Part shown: positions 6,956-13,653 of the stretch, piece by piece
Numbering within the stretch: position 1 is the first letter of the stretch
Layout of the letters: each line of letters starts with the position of its first letter
Assembly (NCBI GenBank): GCA_016293915.1
Contig: JAEDCY010000041.1
Location: 1 to 22,422, forward strand
DNA from: Treponema sp.
GTDB lineage: Bacteria > Spirochaetota > Spirochaetia > Treponematales > Treponemataceae
Direction: 5' to 3'
Length of the DNA: 22,422 nt
Notes under the pieces: generated by a model
The model's database searches: none
Told to the model about the DNA's origin: nothing
Seen by the model: only the letters and a program-made list of their open reading frames with translations
Program-made: the position numbers and the translations under genes

Positions 6956-7578
6956 TGTTTGCACAAATCACAGATTATACAATCTTCGCATTTAGGTGCC
7001 CTTGCTGTGCAGACGTAACGGCCGTGTAACAAAATCCAGTGGTGGGCATCATGTAAAAAATCAGATGGAATACGTTCCAGTAGACTTTTTTCTACCGCCT
7101 CAGGAGTATTTCCTTCTGCTAGTCCAATTTTAGGTGCAACACGCAAAAGGTGGGTATCTACCGGCATTGTCGGCTGATGAAAAATCACATTTAAAACTAC
7201 ATTCGCCGTTTTGCGGCCAACTCCCGGCAGAGTCATGAGTTCTTCTCGTGTTGCTGGAACTTCGCTGTTATAATCATCAATCAATTTTTTAGAAAGTCCA
7301 AGCACATGCTTAGCCTTATTTTTGTAAAGACCTATAGTTTTTATATATGAAATAAGCCCTTCTTCACCAAGAGCAAGCATTTTTTCGGGAGTGTCGGCAA
7401 TTTTAAAAAGCGGACCGGTTGCTTTGTTTACTCCCTTGTCTGTTGCCTGTGCAGAAAGCACCACAGCCACCAGCAGAGTAAATGGGTTTACATAATCCAA
7501 TTCTGAAGCAGGTTTTGGATTTTGTTTTTGCCAGCGAGAAAAGGCTTCAGTCATTTCCTGAGCAGATAAAAGCGTCAT
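6946..7578 (-). CDS. nth: Endonuclease III
   Basis: This 210-residue base-excision-repair enzyme is a DNA glycosylase/AP lyase that removes oxidised pyrimidines. Seen: LLVAVVLSAQATDKGVN near the N-terminus; the helix-hairpin-helix LPGVGRKTANVVL (117-129) with catalytic Lys123; VDTHLLRV with catalytic Asp141; and the [4Fe-4S] loop C-x6-C-x2-C-x5-C (Cys190, 197, 200, 206). The protein ends four residues after the last cluster Cys, slightly short for the family. Its TAG stop lies inside the GC-rich element 6843-6955, which may have replaced the native tail. No Shine-Dalgarno precedes the ATG. Confidence 0.96.
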   Translation of the reverse strand: MTLLSAQEMTEAFSRWQKQNPKPASELDYVNPFTLLVAVVLSAQATDKGVNKATGPLFKIADTPEKMLALGEEGLISYIKTIGLYKNKAKHVLGLSKKLIDDYNSEVPATREELMTLPGVGRKTANVVLNVIFHQPTMPVDTHLLRVAPKIGLAEGNTPEAVEKSLLERIPSDFLHDAHHWILLHGRYVCTARAPKCEDCIICDLCKHNG

Positions 7579-7590
7579 ATCGGACAGAAT

Positions 7591-7620
7591 AATATATTAA
7601 ATTCTAAATCGCAAGTATAA
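7591..7620 (-). promoter_or_regulatory. Possible promoter of nth
   Basis: Minus strand: TTATAC (7620-7615), 18 nt, TATATT (7596-7591), then 12 nt to the ATG. This predicts a leader of only a few bases and no ribosome binding site. Confidence 0.35.
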
Positions 7621-7747
7621 AGAATATTTAAAAAAGAAAATTTCTGCTGTCATGTTAGGTCTTATTTTTTTAACATCAACAGTTATTGCAACTTTAAGTT
7701 ATTATCAATCAAAGTATGAATTAACAAAAGCAGTAGAAAGGGGATGA
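7601..7747 (+). pseudogene. Small ORF or gene remnant with one membrane segment
   Basis: The frame is open from 7601 to TGA at 7745. From ATG 7652 it encodes 31 residues: a hydrophobic stretch (LGLIFLTSTVIATLSYY) followed by a polar helix (KYELTKAVERG). A Lys-rich stretch precedes the ATG in the same frame. The pattern resembles the first membrane helix of a chemotaxis-receptor-like protein, so it may be the stub of a lost gene. No Shine-Dalgarno was seen. It lies on the opposite strand to nth and metK and stops just before a repeat cluster. The function is unknown, and it may be noncoding. Confidence 0.25.
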
Positions 7748-7768
7748 CCAATAAGTTTACATCCTAGT

Positions 7769-7919
7769 GTCATTCCGAACTTGTTTCGGAATCTATAGAA
7801 CTAGATGTGGTGTAGATGCTGAAACATAGGGAGCGACACTGCATAGCAGTGTAAAAACAGTCCACTGGACTGTTTTTAGCGAGTCTCCGAGCAGCTATGC
7901 TGCGAAGGTTCAGCATGAC
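7769..7919. repeat. Family A two-hairpin repeat, second hairpin split by another element
   Basis: The first hairpin (7769-7794, TTCCG/CGGAA arms) is intact. The second starts GATGCTGAAACA (7815-7826) and resumes at GTTCAGCATGAC (7908-7919), so its loop has been opened by about 80 bp. The whole 7579-7952 gap holds the small ORF above, this nested repeat and little else. Confidence 0.8.
7827..7907. repeat. Hairpin-rich element inserted in a family A repeat (family D)
   Basis: There are three successive hairpins: CACTGCATAGCAGTG, AACAGTCCACTGGACTGTT and GCAGCTATGCTGC. Short GGGAG and CTCCG ends of opposite sense are present. It sits exactly in the loop of the second family A hairpin, so it arrived after family A. 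Confidence 0.65.
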
Positions 7920-7952
7920 AATACTTTTTGGTCACCTCGTTTTTTTGTTTTC

Positions 7953-9167
7953 CTATTTTAAAGCAGCTTTAAGTGCTTCAACCTTGTCTGTGTTTTCCCA
8001 AGGGAAGCCTTCGCGGCCAAAGTGTCCGTAGCTTGCTGTCTTGCGGTAAATAGGCTGTTTAAGGTTCAAAGTTTTGATGATTCCGGCTGGTGTACAGTCG
8101 AATACTTTTTCTACAGCAGCTTCAATTGCGTTGCGGGGAGCTTTTTCAGTTCCAAAAGTTTCAACCATGATAGAAACCGGGAAAGGAACACCAATTGCAT
8201 AGGCAAGTTCAACTTCGACGCGGTCTGCAAGTCCGGCGGCAACAACGTTCTTTGCAATGTAGCGGGCCATGTAAGCTGCTGAACGGTCTACTTTAGAAGG
8301 GTCCTTTCCAGAGAAAGCACCGCCACCATGGCGACCCATTCCACCGTAAGTATCTACTATGATTTTGCGTCCTGTAAGACCAGAGTCTCCATCAGGTCCA
8401 CCAATTACGAACTTTCCTGTAGGATTAATAAAGTATTTTGTGTCACCCTTCAAAAGGCCTGTTGGTTCAAGAACAGGTTTAATGATTTCTTCTATAATAG
8501 TCTTCTTGATTGTGTCATAATCAACTTCAGGATTATGCTGATGAGAAACAACAACTGTGTCGATGCGGCAAGGCTTGTTGTTTTCATCATATTCAATTGT
8601 TACCTGAGATTTAGCATCCGGGCGGAGCCATGTAATTTTACCTGAGTGGCGTAATTCATGAGCGCGGAGCAAAATCTGATGTGAATAGTAAACCGGGGCA
8701 GGCATAAAAGCTGGAGTTTCATTGCAGGCATAACCAAACATCATACCCTGGTCGCCGGCACCCTGCTGTCCTTCATATTCATCAAGACCTTTTCCAACAA
8801 CACCCTGGTTGATGTCGGAAGACTGTGCGTGAAGGCGGTTCATAAAAATACAGTTAGCGCCATCAAGACCAATTTCAGGAGCATTATAACCAATATCCAG
8901 AGCAACGCCACGGGCAATTTTTTCAACCTGAGCATTGAATTTCTTTGTAAATTCAGCATCAACCTTGATGTTCTGGAAGCCGATTTCACCACCAACCATC
9001 AAAAAGTCAGTTGTAGAGAAAGATTCACAGGCAACGTGTGCATCCTTGTCTAAAGAAAGACAATAATCGAGAACTGCATCAGAAACCTGATCACAAAGCT
9101 TATCCGGGTGACCTTCACCAACAGATTCAGAAGTAAATAAATAATGATTGTTAGATAAGACAGACAT
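7953..9167 (-). CDS. metK: S-adenosylmethionine synthetase
   Basis: The 404-residue enzyme makes S-adenosylmethionine from methionine and ATP; it works as a tetramer with Mg2+ and K+ in the cytoplasm. Seen: FTSESVGEGHPDK (11-23) with the conserved His; GAGDQGMMFGYA, first signature; GGGAFSGKDPSKVDRSAAY, second signature with the phosphate-binding loop; and the C-terminal TASYGHFGRE. The length is somewhat above the E. coli enzyme. The ATG has a clear GGAG 6 nt upstream. The predicted leader of about 95 nt carries two hairpins, unlike the short leaders of nearby genes. Confidence 0.98.
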   Translation of the reverse strand: MSVLSNNHYLFTSESVGEGHPDKLCDQVSDAVLDYCLSLDKDAHVACESFSTTDFLMVGGEIGFQNIKVDAEFTKKFNAQVEKIARGVALDIGYNAPEIGLDGANCIFMNRLHAQSSDINQGVVGKGLDEYEGQQGAGDQGMMFGYACNETPAFMPAPVYYSHQILLRAHELRHSGKITWLRPDAKSQVTIEYDENNKPCRIDTVVVSHQHNPEVDYDTIKKTIIEEIIKPVLEPTGLLKGDTKYFINPTGKFVIGGPDGDSGLTGRKIIVDTYGGMGRHGGGAFSGKDPSKVDRSAAYMARYIAKNVVAAGLADRVEVELAYAIGVPFPVSIMVETFGTEKAPRNAIEAAVEKVFDCTPAGIIKTLNLKQPIYRKTASYGHFGREGFPWENTDKVEALKAALK

Positions 9168-9192
9168 ATTAGTCTCCTATTTAGCAAGATTT

Positions 9193-9243
9193 TTCTTCTC
9201 GTACGAGAAGAAGTCCGCCCTGCAATTTGGATAACTCGGCGGA
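9193..9243 (-). promoter_or_regulatory. Two hairpins in the predicted metK leader
   Basis: A perfect 20-bp palindrome, TTCTTCTCGTACGAGAAGAA (9193-9212), is followed by a TCCGCC/GGCGGA stem (9214-9219 with 9238-9243). Both lie between the predicted metK promoter and its ribosome binding site. They could be a protein operator or an RNA control element. No known SAM riboswitch class was recognised. Confidence 0.5.
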
Positions 9244-9270
9244 TAATAGATGTAAATAAATTGTTGAATA

Positions 9271-9305
9271 ACTATATTGCATAAAAAAGAAAAATGCAAT
9301 ATTTT
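9271..9305. promoter_or_regulatory. Overlapping divergent promoters for metK and the CBM48 gene
   Basis: A 9-bp inverted repeat, ATATTGCAT (9274-9282) and ATGCAATAT (9294-9302), is separated by 11 nt. Leftward: TTGCAT, 17 nt, TATAGT (metK). Rightward: TTGCAT, 17 nt, TATTTT (CBM48 gene). Each -35 box lies within the other promoter's region, so polymerase should not occupy both at once. Confidence 0.55.
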
Positions 9306-9351
9306 TACTACAAAAGGTTAGGGGAAAAAGTAAAAACTCAGGAGTTTATTA

Positions 9352-9666
9352 ATGTCATTAAAAAAATCTTTTTCAAAAGATAAGAAGACCTGCACTGTTA
9401 CCTTTGTTGTATCAAAAGAAGCTGCACAGGGAGCAAAGACAATTAATCTTGCCGGCGACTTCAACAGCTGGAGCAGTACAGACACCCCCCTTACCCTTGG
9501 AAATGACGGAAGCTTTTCTGTAAGCCTTGACCTTGCAGCAGACCGAGAATATCAGTTCCGTTATCTTTTGGACGGCTGCCGCTGGGAAAATGACTGGAAG
9601 GCCGACAAATACATTCCGGCTCCTTTCAGCAATGCTGATAACTCAGTTGTAGTAACCCGACAATAA
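9352..9666 (+). CDS. Stand-alone CBM48/AMPK-beta-like glycogen-binding protein
   Basis: The 104-residue protein is almost entirely one carbohydrate-binding module of family 48, the Ig-like fold found before branching-enzyme and isoamylase domains. Seen: INLAGDFNSWSS (about 31-42), the hallmark strand and loop; DGSFSVSLDLAADREYQFRYLLDG (split: DGSFSVSLDLA, EYQFRYLLDG); WENDWKADKY; and NADNSVVVT at the end. It has no catalytic domain or signal peptide, so it probably binds alpha-glucan in the cytoplasm or modulates a partner enzyme. AGGAG lies 7 nt before the ATG. It is followed by a family B repeat cluster. Confidence 0.9.
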   Translation: MSLKKSFSKDKKTCTVTFVVSKEAAQGAKTINLAGDFNSWSSTDTPLTLGNDGSFSVSLDLAADREYQFRYLLDGCRWENDWKADKYIPAPFSNADNSVVVTRQ

Positions 9667-9673
9667 TCCGAAT

Positions 9674-9786
9674 GGTGATTTCGATACGCCCTACGGGCTA
9701 CTCAATCACCGGTGGTTAGTGGCCCGTAGGGCGTATCGAAATTACAGGTGGTTGAGTGTTCGCGAAGCGAATGTATCGAAACCACC
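9674..9786. repeat. Cluster of three family B repeats
   Basis: Copies lie at 9674-9710 (inner stem GCCC/GGGC), 9711-9744 (GGCCCGTAGGGC region) and 9747-9786 (inner stem TTCGC/GCGAA). Outer ends are GGTGATT...AATCACC or GGTGGTTGAG...CGAAACCACC. They fill the gap between the convergent CBM48 and mgtC-like genes. Confidence 0.85.
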
Positions 9787-9798
9787 AGTTACAATCTA

Positions 9799-10479
9799 TC
9801 AATCTCCAACTTTATCATCCAGCTTAAAATTCACTAAATTTTCCAGATTTTCAATTTCTTTTATAAAATCAACAAGGCTTAGTCTGTCTGGAGTTTTGGT
9901 AGTAAATACAAGTATAGTCTGATTTTCAGGCTTGTTATATTCAATATTCATGTCATGGATTATAAAGCCGTATCGAAGCATAATTTCTGCCAAGAGATCT
10001 TTTTGAATATCAGTTCCAGAAAAGGTTATTGTAAAAAGCTTAGATTTAGCAGCCGGGAAGATTTTCTTTTCCAGACGGTTCATAATGAAAAGAACAATTG
10101 CCAGTGCCAGCATTGTAAGCAGGGCCGGAACATAAAGGGCAGCACCACAGGCAAGACCAACTGCCGAAGCGGTAAAGATGATTGCGGCAGTTGTAAGACC
10201 ACGGATATTCAGACCGTAGCGCATAATTGCACCACCACCAATAAAGCCGATTCCAGAGGCAACTCCGGCTGCAATACGGGTAGGGTCACCTTCTACATTA
10301 AAAGCTTCAGCCATGTAAATAGAAAGAATAGAAAGCAGACAGGAAGAAATACTGATTAATACAAGAGTTCTTATACCAACCGAATGCTGACGTGATTTTC
10401 GCTCAATTCCAAGGCAAAAGCCACATGCAAAGCTCACTGCAATTCTAACGGCATAATCAGCATAAAGTTCGTAGTTCAT
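9799..10479 (-). CDS. MgtC/SapB family inner-membrane protein
   Basis: The product is 226 residues from the ATG at 10479, chosen because GGGAG lies 5 nt upstream; an ATG at 10491 has no ribosome binding site. Seen: RIAVSFACGFCLGIERK; GIRTLVLISISSCLLS; GIGFIGGGAIMR and IRGLTTAAIIFTASAVGLACG, the conserved membrane core of the family; then a soluble C-terminal ACT-like domain (from about 145). MgtC relatives are linked to growth at low Mg2+ and to virulence in some pathogens, but many family members have unknown roles. It is 15 nt downstream of the SDR-like gene and probably co-transcribed with it. Confidence 0.9.
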   Translation of the reverse strand: MNYELYADYAVRIAVSFACGFCLGIERKSRQHSVGIRTLVLISISSCLLSILSIYMAEAFNVEGDPTRIAAGVASGIGFIGGGAIMRYGLNIRGLTTAAIIFTASAVGLACGAALYVPALLTMLALAIVLFIMNRLEKKIFPAAKSKLFTITFSGTDIQKDLLAEIMLRYGFIIHDMNIEYNKPENQTILVFTTKTPDRLSLVDFIKEIENLENLVNFKLDDKVGD

Positions 10480-10494
10480 AAAGTCTCCCATAAA

Positions 10495-11220
10495 TTAGCG
10501 GAATAAAGCAAAGCCGGTAGAAAGTTTGGCTCCAACCTTATTCCATGTACAAGCCTGTTTTACCGTCTGCGGATTTTTCAGGGTTTTAACGGTGTTAAGT
10601 GCAGAAACAACCCAGTCGGCAATAGCATCTTCATTTTTGTAAAGCTCGTTTGTAAAAGTGCACTTTGCCAGAACTACAGAAAGATAATCGCGTTCGCCAG
10701 CATTTGCTGCAAAGCTTTCAGCAAGTGCACAGAAGGCGGCCTGCGCTGCGCTAACAATCGTACTTGCAGGTACAATTCCTGCTGTTTTTGAAGAAATCAT
10801 TTCGTATTTTGAAGGATATTCTTTGACAAGGAATAAAACGGAAATCTTTTCTTTACACTGGTCAATTCTTTTTAATAGTTCATTAGTTGAAAATAAAAAG
10901 CCGCTGATCATAGTATCAATTCCGTTAGAAAGATCTTCTGTACGGTCTAGTTCAAATTGAGAACAGAAATGCGAAGCATCAAAATAAAAAATCACTTCAT
11001 CTAGAGCCTCAAGCTTGGTTTCTGCCCGAATAATAACAGAATGAGCCGAAACGGCAGATGATTTATTCCAGGTTGTTGCAAAAATCTTTTCAGATTCAAA
11101 TTTTGAAGCATCAGCTTCGGATTTTGCCGTGCTAAAAACCGAGCGGCCAGAATCTGCCAGGGCTTCTGCAAAGCTAAGTCCATCTGGCAAATCCTTTCCA
11201 ATAAACAGCGTGTTAGACAT
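10495..11220 (-). CDS. Degenerate SDR-like Rossmann protein, probably not a classical dehydrogenase
   Basis: The 241-residue protein has the outline of a short-chain dehydrogenase/reductase: a first strand and helix (LFIGKDLPDGLSFAEALADSG), DEVIFYFDASHF at the NAG position, GIDTMISGFLFSTNELLKRI for the long helix, ISVLFLVKE, and SAAQAAFCALAESFAANAG near the active-site helix. The glycine-rich TGxxxGxG motif and the Tyr-x3-Lys pair are not present, so a catalytic role is doubtful. The assignment is by pattern only. The ATG has no Shine-Dalgarno and lies 6 nt after a perfect TATAAT, pointing to a leaderless mRNA that continues into the MgtC-like gene. Confidence 0.65.
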   Translation of the reverse strand: MSNTLFIGKDLPDGLSFAEALADSGRSVFSTAKSEADASKFESEKIFATTWNKSSAVSAHSVIIRAETKLEALDEVIFYFDASHFCSQFELDRTEDLSNGIDTMISGFLFSTNELLKRIDQCKEKISVLFLVKEYPSKYEMISSKTAGIVPASTIVSAAQAAFCALAESFAANAGERDYLSVVLAKCTFTNELYKNEDAIADWVVSALNTVKTLKNPQTVKQACTWNKVGAKLSTGFALFR

Positions 11221-11226
11221 AACTCA

Positions 11227-11269
11227 ATTATAACACACTATGGCATTGCAATCCATAGTATGTTATAAT
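11227..11269. promoter_or_regulatory. Palindromic divergent promoter with two TATAAT boxes
   Basis: Arms of 17 bp (11227-11243 and 11253-11269) match at 16 positions around a 9-nt centre. Each outer end carries a perfect TATAAT: leftward 6 nt before the SDR-like ATG (11220), rightward 8 nt before the symporter ATG (11278). Candidate -35 boxes are TGGATT (leftward) and TGGCAT (rightward), each with a 17-nt spacer. No Shine-Dalgarno lies on either side. Confidence 0.7.
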
Positions 11270-11277
11270 GACTAACT

Positions 11278-12507
11278 ATGAAAGTTTGGATTAAATATTT
11301 AATAGGTGTTGCCTTAGGTGTGCTTGCGGCTTTTATTCTTCCTGCAGAAAATGCTGCTTTTGCAAACGCAGTTTCGTTCCTTACAGAACTTTTTATCAGA
11401 ATAGGAAGATACGTTGTAGTTCCTCTGCTTTTTACGAGTGCTATTGTTGCGGTAAGCAAGCTCAGAACTTCCAAACTCCTGTTAAAAACTACCTGGCTTA
11501 CAGTGCTCATTATAGTTGCGTCATCGCTTATTCTGACCCTGATAGGCCTTATTTCAATTCTTCTTGTTAAGCTTCCACGTATTCCTATTACGGTAGATGT
11601 TGCTACAGAGGCTTTTAATCTGAATGTTAAAGGACTGATTCTTTCTCTCTTTCCATATTCTGGATTCGGGGCTGTGATGGAGGGGTCTTTTCTTCTGGTT
11701 TGTCTGATTTTTGCATTTATAATCGGTTGGGAAAGTGCTTCAGAAGAAACAACTTTTAAGCCTGTTTTTGTTATTTCAGATTCTTTTTCAAATCTTTTTT
11801 ACAATATTGCCGCATTTTTTACAGAAATTATGTCTATTCTGTGTATTGCTATTGTATGCTACTGGACAATGGATTTCCGCAATGTAATTGAACCAGGAAT
11901 CTATACTCCGATGATTATAATGTTCATTGTTGATTTTATTGTTGTGGCCGGAATTATTTATCCTATTATCCTGCATTTCGTGTGCCATGACCCGCATCCA
12001 TACAAAGTCCTTTTTGCAAGTATTGCACCGCTTATACTTTCATTCTTTGGTGGAGATTCAAATCTTGTAATTCCTCTGGCTAACCGTCACTTGCGCGATA
12101 GTCTAGGAATCCGTCGTCGTTGCCGTGGTTTTACTTATCCATTATTTGCAATATTCGCCCGCGGCGGTTCTGCTCTTGTAACTACCATTTCATTTATCTT
12201 AATATGGCGTTCTTATTCAAGTTTAAGCATTCCAATGTCAGATATTCTCTGGATTTTTGGACTTTCATTTGGACTTTCATTTCTGCTGGGGGGCATTCCT
12301 TCTGGCGGAGCATTTGTTCTGCTTACAATTTTGTGCTCAAAGTATGCCCGTGGTTTTGAAACAAGTTTCCTTCTTTTAAAGCCGGCTTCTGTAATAATCT
12401 GTTCATTTGCCGCATTATTTGATACACTTACAGCAATGGTAGGAACTTATATTGTTGCAGTAAAAACCAAGAATATAGAGCACCATTCGATAACTCACTT
12501 CATTTAA
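11278..12507 (+). CDS. Dicarboxylate/amino acid:cation symporter (SDF) family protein, non-canonical binding site
   Basis: The 409-residue polytopic membrane protein follows the DAACS/GltPh plan: GRYVVVPLLFTSAIVAVSKL (43-62) for the TM2 region, several further helices, and two re-entrant hairpins. Hairpin 1 reads LSFFGGDSNLVIP (254-266) instead of the Ser-rich motif. TM7 reads ARGGSAL (294-300) where NMDGT is expected. Hairpin 2 keeps GGIPSGG (338-344). TM8 reads FDTLTAMVGTY (381-391) without the Arg/Asn residues that bind glutamate or aspartate. The fold is therefore clear, but substrate and coupling ion are open. The mRNA is predicted to be leaderless from the palindromic promoter just upstream. 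Confidence 0.85.
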   Translation: MKVWIKYLIGVALGVLAAFILPAENAAFANAVSFLTELFIRIGRYVVVPLLFTSAIVAVSKLRTSKLLLKTTWLTVLIIVASSLILTLIGLISILLVKLPRIPITVDVATEAFNLNVKGLILSLFPYSGFGAVMEGSFLLVCLIFAFIIGWESASEETTFKPVFVISDSFSNLFYNIAAFFTEIMSILCIAIVCYWTMDFRNVIEPGIYTPMIIMFIVDFIVVAGIIYPIILHFVCHDPHPYKVLFASIAPLILSFFGGDSNLVIPLANRHLRDSLGIRRRCRGFTYPLFAIFARGGSALVTTISFILIWRSYSSLSIPMSDILWIFGLSFGLSFLLGGIPSGGAFVLLTILCSKYARGFETSFLLLKPASVIICSFAALFDTLTAMVGTYIVAVKTKNIEHHSITHFI

Positions 12508-12514
12508 GCCTATA

Positions 12515-12596
12515 ATCGAAGAACCGTTAAAAAGCAAGCCGTAAGGGTTGCTTTAGGTTCATCGAAAGAATGGCTCAGAGGCAAGCTGTGCTTGCC
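12515..12596. repeat. Structured intergenic stretch with two hairpins
   Basis: The first hairpin has GAACC (12521-12525) with GGTTC (12556-12560) and an inner AAAGCAA/TTGCTTT stem, flanked on both sides by ATCGAA. The second is GGCAAGC, TGT, GCTTGCC (12580-12596), a perfect 7-bp stem. A TATAAT at 12511 lies just upstream. It may be a transcript end for the symporter, a mobile hairpin element or a small RNA. Confidence 0.4.
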
Positions 12597-12613
12597 GACT
12601 TATTAAAAAAAAG

Positions 12614-12641
12614 TTGTTTTTTTTTATTTATACTTTATAAT
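12614..12641 (+). promoter_or_regulatory. Predicted promoter of the PilZ-like gene
   Basis: TTGTTT (12614-12619), 16 nt, perfect TATAAT (12636-12641), then 23 nt to the TTG start with GAAGAGGA between. Confidence 0.5.
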
Positions 12642-12664
12642 TAACGATTGAAGAGGACAGCAAC

Positions 12665-13564
12665 TTGGGAATTTCAGTCAACGATATTGTAACAGGAAGA
12701 AAAACCTTTTTCATTTTACCGGATACATCTTTGATGCCAGAATCTTATCTTGAAGATTATTTTGCTATTGGCTACGAATGTTATTATGTGCCTTTTGATA
12801 AACGTGTTAATATTCAAAAGAAAGTCAAAGTAATTACATCTCTTTTTAAGGATTTGATAATTTTCTTTAATATTGATTATAATCTCAATCTTCCTGATTT
12901 TAACTGGGGTGATTTTATATATGATTATATCCATGAAAATAATAATGCCGCTTCTGTAGGAATAATGTATACAAAACGTCAGACAAAGCTTGAAAAACAG
13001 GTTTTGGAGCGTAAATACCTTTATGAAATGGGAATTCGATGCGGTTGTATTCAGCTTGAGTATCAGAAAGCGCAGAATTTTGAGTTAATTGGAAAGATTT
13101 TGTATGCAAATCAGGCTCAGGGACGTAGAAAAACAATCCGGGCACTTTGTTCTTCTTCCTGTACTTATACTTACGAATATGGATCTCATAAGGATTCTAT
13201 TACTGGTACCTTGCAGGACATAAGTCTTTCGCATTTTACAATTTTGGTTAGTGGTGTAGGACTCGAAATAAAGCTTTACGAGAAAATTGCAGATGTTCAT
13301 TTCAATATCCGAGGTTTTCTTTTCCGTTCAGATGCAGTTCTTGTAATGGAGCGTCCTGTAAACGGTGATATGCTTTACGTATTTGCTTTTGTAAATTCAG
13401 CTGGTCAAAATGGACTTGATGATAGAACCCGCGGGCTTTTAATTCCTGCTTTGTATAAACTTCTTTCGGTCAATTGTAATGCAATTCTGGATCAAATGTA
13501 TGCTAAGGTAAATGAGCAGGAAGCAGTAGATGAATTAAAGAGTGTAGATGATAATATTCTTTAA
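12665..13564 (+). CDS. PilZ-domain-like protein with an N-terminal extension
   Basis: The 299-residue cytoplasmic protein starts at TTG 12665, 8 nt after GAAGAGGA. The N-terminal half (1-145) is unlike anything I can name. The C-terminal part carries QGRRKTIRALC (152-162), matching the RxxxR arm of PilZ, and LQDISLSHF (183-191) in place of the second motif D/N-x-S-x-x-G, with His where Gly is usual. PilZ domains bind cyclic-di-GMP and adjust motility or surface behaviour. The altered second motif leaves binding uncertain. Some spirochaete PilZ proteins have such unnamed N-terminal domains. A strong terminator follows. Confidence 0.7.
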   Translation: MGISVNDIVTGRKTFFILPDTSLMPESYLEDYFAIGYECYYVPFDKRVNIQKKVKVITSLFKDLIIFFNIDYNLNLPDFNWGDFIYDYIHENNNAASVGIMYTKRQTKLEKQVLERKYLYEMGIRCGCIQLEYQKAQNFELIGKILYANQAQGRRKTIRALCSSSCTYTYEYGSHKDSITGTLQDISLSHFTILVSGVGLEIKLYEKIADVHFNIRGFLFRSDAVLVMERPVNGDMLYVFAFVNSAGQNGLDDRTRGLLIPALYKLLSVNCNAILDQMYAKVNEQEAVDELKSVDDNIL

Positions 13565-13600
13565 CATTATGTAAAAGACTAAAAAATCTATTACGCACAT

Positions 13601-13634
13601 AAGATTGTCGGGGTTGACCCGACAATCTTTTTTT
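13601..13634 (+). terminator. Rho-independent terminator after the PilZ-like gene
   Basis: A 12-bp perfect stem, AAGATTGTCGGG with CCCGACAATCTT, and a 5-nt loop (GTTGA), followed by a T-run. Its loop and right arm also contain TTGACC, the likely -35 box of tex. Confidence 0.9.
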
Positions 13635-13643
13635 CACTAGAAT
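13614..13643 (+). promoter_or_regulatory. Predicted promoter of tex, overlapping the upstream terminator
   Basis: TTGACC (13614-13619), 18 nt, TAGAAT (13638-13643), then 10 nt to the ATG. Predicted leader of about 3-4 nt and no Shine-Dalgarno. Confidence 0.5.
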
Positions 13644-13653
13644 AACTCCCACT

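Noticed and set aside
8022..9053. Antisense ORFs opposite metK
   Set aside because: They are shadows of the strongly conserved metK coding sequence, with no ribosome binding sites or recognisable motifs.
9193..9260. Known SAM riboswitch upstream of metK
   Set aside because: The stems do not match the SAM-I, SAM-II or SAM-III patterns I can recall: no conserved junction core and no pairing to the ribosome binding site.
9674..9786. Insertion sequence ends
   Set aside because: The inverted repeats are short units of the dispersed family B and no transposase gene lies between or near them.
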